The notes below the pieces were generated by a model, which searched no databases, was not told the origin of the DNA, and saw only the letters and a list, made by a program, of their open reading frames with translations. Positions 60,051 through 64,000 of a stretch of 64,000 nucleotides of DNA are shown here, one piece after another. The DNA is from a virus. Position numbers and translations under genes: made by a program. The stretch spans positions 179,404 through 243,403 of IMG/VR virus record IMGVR_UViG_3300010399_000031; one strand, given 5' to 3'. How positions within the stretch are numbered: position 1 is the first letter of the stretch; every line of letters begins with the position of its first letter.

Positions 60051-61388
60051 ATGTATGTGTTAAAAGGCTTTATCGTCAACCCGACGTTTGCAAACAACGC
60101 GCCGGGTCAGACATCGGTCATGGGCGAGTTGACGACGCAATCGGCAACTTTCTCGATTGAGAAGGGGTGGTATCAGAACGACACGATCTCACCGGATATT
60201 CAGATGGTCACATTCACCAGCGCAACGGACGGTGTTGCTGCTGCGGTGACTAATGATCTACGTGATCGGGTGTTGGCGATCGCCAAATGGGTGTATGATC
60301 AAGTCAACACGAATGTTCAGCTCTACGCTGATCAACTTTTGCAGGACATTCTCACACAATTTCAATCCACAGCGGGTACCTTTGCCTGTGGCAACATCGT
60401 CACCGATGGTAATAGTCATTGGTGTCCGGAATGGGTCAGTTGGGTCGACAATACACTCACCGCAGCAGCAACACCCAATCAGATCAAACTCTGGTTTGCC
60501 GATGCGTCGTTTCAAGATGAGTTCGATGATTACTCGTTCAAGGTAGTCGCTCCCCTCACACCGTTGGATAACTTTTTCCAGACGGGGCAACAAGTAGCTA
60601 CCGCTATCGCAGCTCGTACGCTTCCGCAGCTTTTTGACCAAATCACGGTGATACGCGCCAGTGACCCCGAGACGATTCAAGTTGCACTTACGTACAACTA
60701 CATCGATCCGAACAATGCAACCAACATCGTACCGACAGAGTGGATTGTGCTCGGTTACGGTGCGGCCGGTAATACGATCGATACGATCAACGATGCACTT
60801 GTCAATTACATCCTGGCCAATTCGACCCATACGCGCGACGACTGGGTCAAGATTTTGCCTGACTTATTCAAACGTACTGAGTTTATTCTGGTACCTTTGG
60901 AAGACCAGTACGCTATCGAGGCCAATCCGTTACAAGGTACGGGTATTTACGCCACCATCACTAATTTGGCTCGGGTGAACACTCTGTATAAGAGTGTCGT
61001 ACCGTCGTATCCCTCGGCTCATATCGATAGCCATCTCTCACTCATGGCTCACCCGTACAAGAATCTGCAAATCGCGGTGGTGGGTTCGATTGATAATCGA
61101 AATAATTGGTACGAGTTGCAACAGGTGTTTCCTGATTTGTTGGCCGTTTCCACTACGTCGTCAGATTTTGGTCGCATGTCGCAAGACACGCAGGGACTTT
61201 TACAGCAATTGGCAACGATGCTACCAATTGCAGAGACGATGGGTCCGTTCACGGATATTCCGCACGGATACACTCGGGTCACACGTGACGGGAAGTTATA
61301 CCTCGTGGTCAATTACGAGAACATCAACTACTTGGTGTGTGCAAAGCAAAATCTGACACAAGTTATCCCGCCGCTCAACGGAGGTTAA
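60051..61388 (+). CDS. Virion structural protein
   Basis: 445 aa from ATG 60051, with CGGAGAG upstream. It is mixed in structure with beta-rich parts (ETIQVALTYNYIDPNN, NLQIAVVGSIDNRNNW). The next gene starts 4 bp after its stop. It is probably a tail or baseplate component. No family recognised. Confidence 0.6.
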   Translation: MYVLKGFIVNPTFANNAPGQTSVMGELTTQSATFSIEKGWYQNDTISPDIQMVTFTSATDGVAAAVTNDLRDRVLAIAKWVYDQVNTNVQLYADQLLQDILTQFQSTAGTFACGNIVTDGNSHWCPEWVSWVDNTLTAAATPNQIKLWFADASFQDEFDDYSFKVVAPLTPLDNFFQTGQQVATAIAARTLPQLFDQITVIRASDPETIQVALTYNYIDPNNATNIVPTEWIVLGYGAAGNTIDTINDALVNYILANSTHTRDDWVKILPDLFKRTEFILVPLEDQYAIEANPLQGTGIYATITNLARVNTLYKSVVPSYPSAHIDSHLSLMAHPYKNLQIAVVGSIDNRNNWYELQQVFPDLLAVSTTSSDFGRMSQDTQGLLQQLATMLPIAETMGPFTDIPHGYTRVTRDGKLYLVVNYENINYLVCAKQNLTQVIPPLNGG

Positions 61389-61392
61389 GTAA

Positions 61393-62058
61393 ATGGCCGA
61401 TATGCTTCCGATGTTGGGTGCAGCGGGCATTTACACGCTGAAAGCACCGTTTAACACCGATCTACTGGCAAATACGCAGTATACCTGTGTGGCTATCCGT
61501 AAATTGGTTGAGATTGTCGCAGGGGGAGGCGATCCCTTTACGGATTACTACGTCCCGAAGAGTTTGGATAAATCGACCTATACTACCGATTTAACCAACG
61601 ATGTTTCCATTGTTACGCTACAAGCTGCTGATAACTCGTTGGTTCCAGTGCCGTCGAGTTATTTGGCCGCTTACCCGGACGGGGGTGGAATTCCTTATCG
61701 GGTAATCATCGTTTCTGGTAATTTGGGAGCAATTCCCGATTCACTGGATCTCTCTCCGATTCAGCAAAAAATCCAAGACGATATTGCAGCCATTTTGGGT
61801 ATCCAAGATGTCACGATCCGTGTATCGGCGGTGTCCAATGTCAAGTTGCTCGATACAGCTACCGCGCAAGGGTTGGAAAGCGCGCGGCAAGCCAATATCA
61901 CCAACAACACGACGGACTACTCTATGCTTGTACAAGTGACTGCTCAACGCGATCAAGCTTTGCAACGGATCACGGAGTTGGAAAACTACATCTTGAGTAA
62001 CAACGGGTTACCTCCTGTGGAAAATCCGGATGGCAGTTCACCGAATACCACCGCGTAA
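61393..62058 (+). CDS. Virion structural protein
   Basis: 221 aa. Beta-rich, with a helix near residues 118-130 (SPIQQKIQDDIAAIL) and a C-terminal coiled coil (QRDQALQRITELENYIL) before a Pro/Asn tail. It is coupled to the preceding gene by a 4-bp gap. It is probably an assembly partner of the previous protein. Confidence 0.6.
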   Translation: MADMLPMLGAAGIYTLKAPFNTDLLANTQYTCVAIRKLVEIVAGGGDPFTDYYVPKSLDKSTYTTDLTNDVSIVTLQAADNSLVPVPSSYLAAYPDGGGIPYRVIIVSGNLGAIPDSLDLSPIQQKIQDDIAAILGIQDVTIRVSAVSNVKLLDTATAQGLESARQANITNNTTDYSMLVQVTAQRDQALQRITELENYILSNNGLPPVENPDGSSPNTTA

Positions 62059-62067
62059 CGGCATACA

Positions 62068-62096
62068 CCCCAGGGGACGTCCCCTGGGGTAATATG
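62068..62096. terminator. Bidirectional terminator flanked by TATG on both sides
   Basis: CCCCAGGGGA/TCCCCTGGGG, a near-perfect palindrome at 62068-62089. TATG follows on the plus strand at 62093-62096 and on the minus strand (complement of 62062-62065). Lies between convergent genes. Confidence 0.8.
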
Positions 62097-62099
62097 TCC

Positions 62100-63113
62100 T
62101 CAATTATACTGGAGATTAGGTGCCGTAATACTGGTGGTAGCTTCAATGGTGACAGCTTTCATATCTCCTTCGATATTCATGTCACCCTTAAGTAATGCTT
62201 GTCCAGCGATCGTGATTTTACCCGAACCGCCACCTGTATCATTACTTCCCTCAGCCGTGGTCATATCACCATTTAGCTGATAAGGTCCGTTTTCTGTCCA
62301 GGGGCCATTGTGGGTGGCATTGCCACTTGTCATCTGAAGCGACTGCTGTTGGATGGTCGCTTGACCAAAGGTCCAATCTACATTCTGAGCATTGACTTTC
62401 CACGTACCAGGAACTTGGAAATTCAAATCCTTTTTGTCTAGCTGTACCACCGCGTGATCGGCCGTTTGCATGGTCAGGATTCGATTAATGGCATCTAAGA
62501 AAAAGAAATTGCCAATATCGTCTTGAATCTGAAGGGTGCCGGTACCAGGGTTGATCTGAATATCGAAACTACACACTTCGCCGTTGACTTTGGAGGTGTG
62601 TAAATGCATCAATTTGTTGTGGGTCGATACTTCGAAGAAATAGGACGAATCGGTATTGCCTGCGCTGGAATCATCCGTATTACTTTGTGCACCTGTCTGC
62701 GCCGTACTGGCACTCCACGCATAGATCACTGTCTCTAGCTTACGCAGATGTAGGTCATCGGTGAGTGTCATCCAATAGTACTTATCCGAATCCCCCATGC
62801 GCCAAAGCATCAAACGCTCACCCGCGCGGATATTGGGTGGCGTCATTCGGTTGCTACTGCCCATGGGTAGCCATTCAGCTGGTTTAGAGGGACTTTGCAA
62901 GATACTGTCTGAATAGTTCTGCCCTTGTGCGTTCACACCTGTTGCTTGGTATTGATTGGCGTTATTGCTGAGAGTACCCGAGAGCATTGGGAATTCTTCC
63001 ACCGGTATGACTTCTAGAATCTTGGAGTTTAACGGCAAATCGTTTGCTGCCACGCCAAAACTGTGAGCGTGTAATTTGGAAAGCGTGGGTTCGTTTTTCG
63101 GTAACGTTTGCAT
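62100..63113 (-). CDS. Baseplate spike-like protein (gpV/gp5 type)
   Basis: 337 aa. The N-terminal half has an OB-fold-like part (IRAGERLMLWRMGDSDKYYWMTLTDDLHLRKLETV). The C-terminal third consists of short strand repeats with Gly/Asn/Thr (HNGPWTENGPYQLNGDMTT, ITIAGQALLKGDMNIEGDMKAVTI), typical of the triangular beta-helix of central spikes. It probably forms the membrane-piercing tip of the baseplate. No lysozyme domain is present. Confidence 0.65.
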   Translation of the reverse strand: MQTLPKNEPTLSKLHAHSFGVAANDLPLNSKILEVIPVEEFPMLSGTLSNNANQYQATGVNAQGQNYSDSILQSPSKPAEWLPMGSSNRMTPPNIRAGERLMLWRMGDSDKYYWMTLTDDLHLRKLETVIYAWSASTAQTGAQSNTDDSSAGNTDSSYFFEVSTHNKLMHLHTSKVNGEVCSFDIQINPGTGTLQIQDDIGNFFFLDAINRILTMQTADHAVVQLDKKDLNFQVPGTWKVNAQNVDWTFGQATIQQQSLQMTSGNATHNGPWTENGPYQLNGDMTTAEGSNDTGGGSGKITIAGQALLKGDMNIEGDMKAVTIEATTSITAPNLQYN

Positions 63114-63183
63114 AGAAAACCTTCTGAATCAAAAAACACTGCTCGAAGTAATCGTCTGATAACCCCGTACGTAAGAAACCAAC

Positions 63184-64000
63184 ATGCGAATACTCGGCAT
63201 CGAACTCGTAGGTTACATCCCTTTGATGGGAAACACCGTAGCAATGTTCCGTATGAACCTTGCCCAAAAGATCCAATTGATCCTTGGTACCAATGGTAGC
63301 GGTAAGTCCTCCCTTATGTCGGAGTTGACTCCGTTACCGGCTGACGGCAGTGCTTTTCACAAAGGCGGCGGTAAAACCATAACCATTAGCCATCGCGGTC
63401 AACACTATACATTGATTAACCGATTTGACACTCAAAAGGGTTGGCACAGCTTTGCGCGCAATGGAGAGGAGCTTAACGCCTCGCATTTGCAGACGACGCA
63501 ATACGAACTGTGTCGACAAGAGTTTGGCTATACCGAGAATGTTCGGAAACTTCTGCAAGGTAAGATTCGTTTCTCGCGGATGAAGCCAAAAGACAGACGC
63601 GAATGGCTCACGTATCTGTCGGATGTCGATTTTGATTACGCTATCGGTGTGTATGATCGTCTACGTAAAGAGGCGAGTGCTTCCTCTGGGTTTTTGCGTC
63701 GACAACGCGAACGCTTAGTGGTTGAGCAGCAAAAGATCATCACCGGTGAAGAGCAGCAGCGTCTAAAGACTGAAGTCGATGCAATTCACCAAGAGTTATC
63801 TAAACTCTTAGCGGTGAGAAAACCGATTGAGCATGATCTTGCTGATCTGGAGAATCACCATCAGAAGGGTTTAGTGCAGCTAGAAGAAATGGCCACGACT
63901 TTGATGAGGATGCGCATTCATGCACCTTTATCAGCCTATGGTGGTCCGGAAAAGTATCGAGACGAATGGGGTCAGCTGCAAGCGCCAATCTTTAACCACC
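63184..64000 (+). CDS. SbcC/Rad50-like ATPase (partial, runs off the window)
   Basis: At least 272 codons from ATG 63184. It starts MRILGIELVGYIPLM and has the P-loop GTNGSGKSSL at about residues 36-45, followed by RFDTQKGWHSFARNGEEL and a QGKIRFSRMKPKDRREWLTYL segment, and then a charged, coiled-coil start (RRQRERLVVEQQKIITGEEQQ). This is the N-terminal half of an SbcC/Rad50 ABC-type ATPase that works with an SbcD/Mre11 nuclease on DNA ends. It is a replication/recombination gene; the second half lies beyond the window. Confidence 0.85.
   Translation, partial: MRILGIELVGYIPLMGNTVAMFRMNLAQKIQLILGTNGSGKSSLMSELTPLPADGSAFHKGGGKTITISHRGQHYTLINRFDTQKGWHSFARNGEELNASHLQTTQYELCRQEFGYTENVRKLLQGKIRFSRMKPKDRREWLTYLSDVDFDYAIGVYDRLRKEASASSGFLRRQRERLVVEQQKIITGEEQQRLKTEVDAIHQELSKLLAVRKPIEHDLADLENHHQKGLVQLEEMATTLMRMRIHAPLSAYGGPEKYRDEWGQLQAPIFNH

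Overview
This window looks like part of a jumbo tailed phage of the phiKZ type (myovirus) infecting a Gram-negative bacterium. The evidence is a 752-aa phiKZ-like major capsid protein (32016-34274), a 1000-aa portal-like protein (40615-43617, minus), a phage-type SNF2 helicase and DnaB-like helicase, a RuvC-like resolvase, an RNase H, an SbcC/Rad50-like ATPase, tail fibres, and an i-spanin/o-spanin pair, which implies an outer membrane. Genes are tightly packed on both strands, often overlapping by ATGA. No host gene, ribosomal RNA or insertion sequence is visible.

Region by region. 1-1663: a 36-bp-periodic array of two alternating 8-bp boxes separated by unique 10-bp spacers, followed on the same strand by a 417-aa protein with an IS110 C-terminal/Nop-like core but no nuclease domain. 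Together they match the TIGR-Tas architecture (TasA-like) and are the most interesting system here. 1691-13369: mostly small accessory genes of unknown function, including a papain-like protease, a set of small proteins that look like divergent paralogues, membrane and secreted micro-proteins, a 36-aa cyclophilin N-terminal fragment and a SLOG-like protein. 13370-16050: three long gene-poor stretches rich in perfect long-range helices (candidate large structured RNAs) around an odd tRNA with a 15-nt anticodon loop, a small gene and a DEDDh exonuclease. 16050-22582: more small accessory genes, one with a helix-turn-helix. 22649-31308 (minus): two paralogous membrane-anchored proteins with AME motifs, a SNF2 helicase, a tRNA-like 116-nt element, an Acb2/Tad1-hairpin-like protein and a DnaB-like helicase. 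31372-49621: head and tail genes, RuvC-like resolvase, lysis genes, and a CYTH-like protein. 49668-55208 (minus): tail proteins, including one with a C-terminal Hint domain and one with an S74 chaperone domain. 55293-64000: further virion proteins, RNase H, a second inner-membrane/lipoprotein pair, a baseplate spike-like protein, and the start of an SbcC-like ATPase.

Transcription units are closed by strong hairpins, and in most cases TATG follows the hairpin within a few bases, sometimes on both outer flanks. This may combine termination with the short TATG promoter element known from the non-virion RNA polymerase of phiKZ. The sequence alone does not name the host; family assignments are from motif reading by eye and no database search was run.
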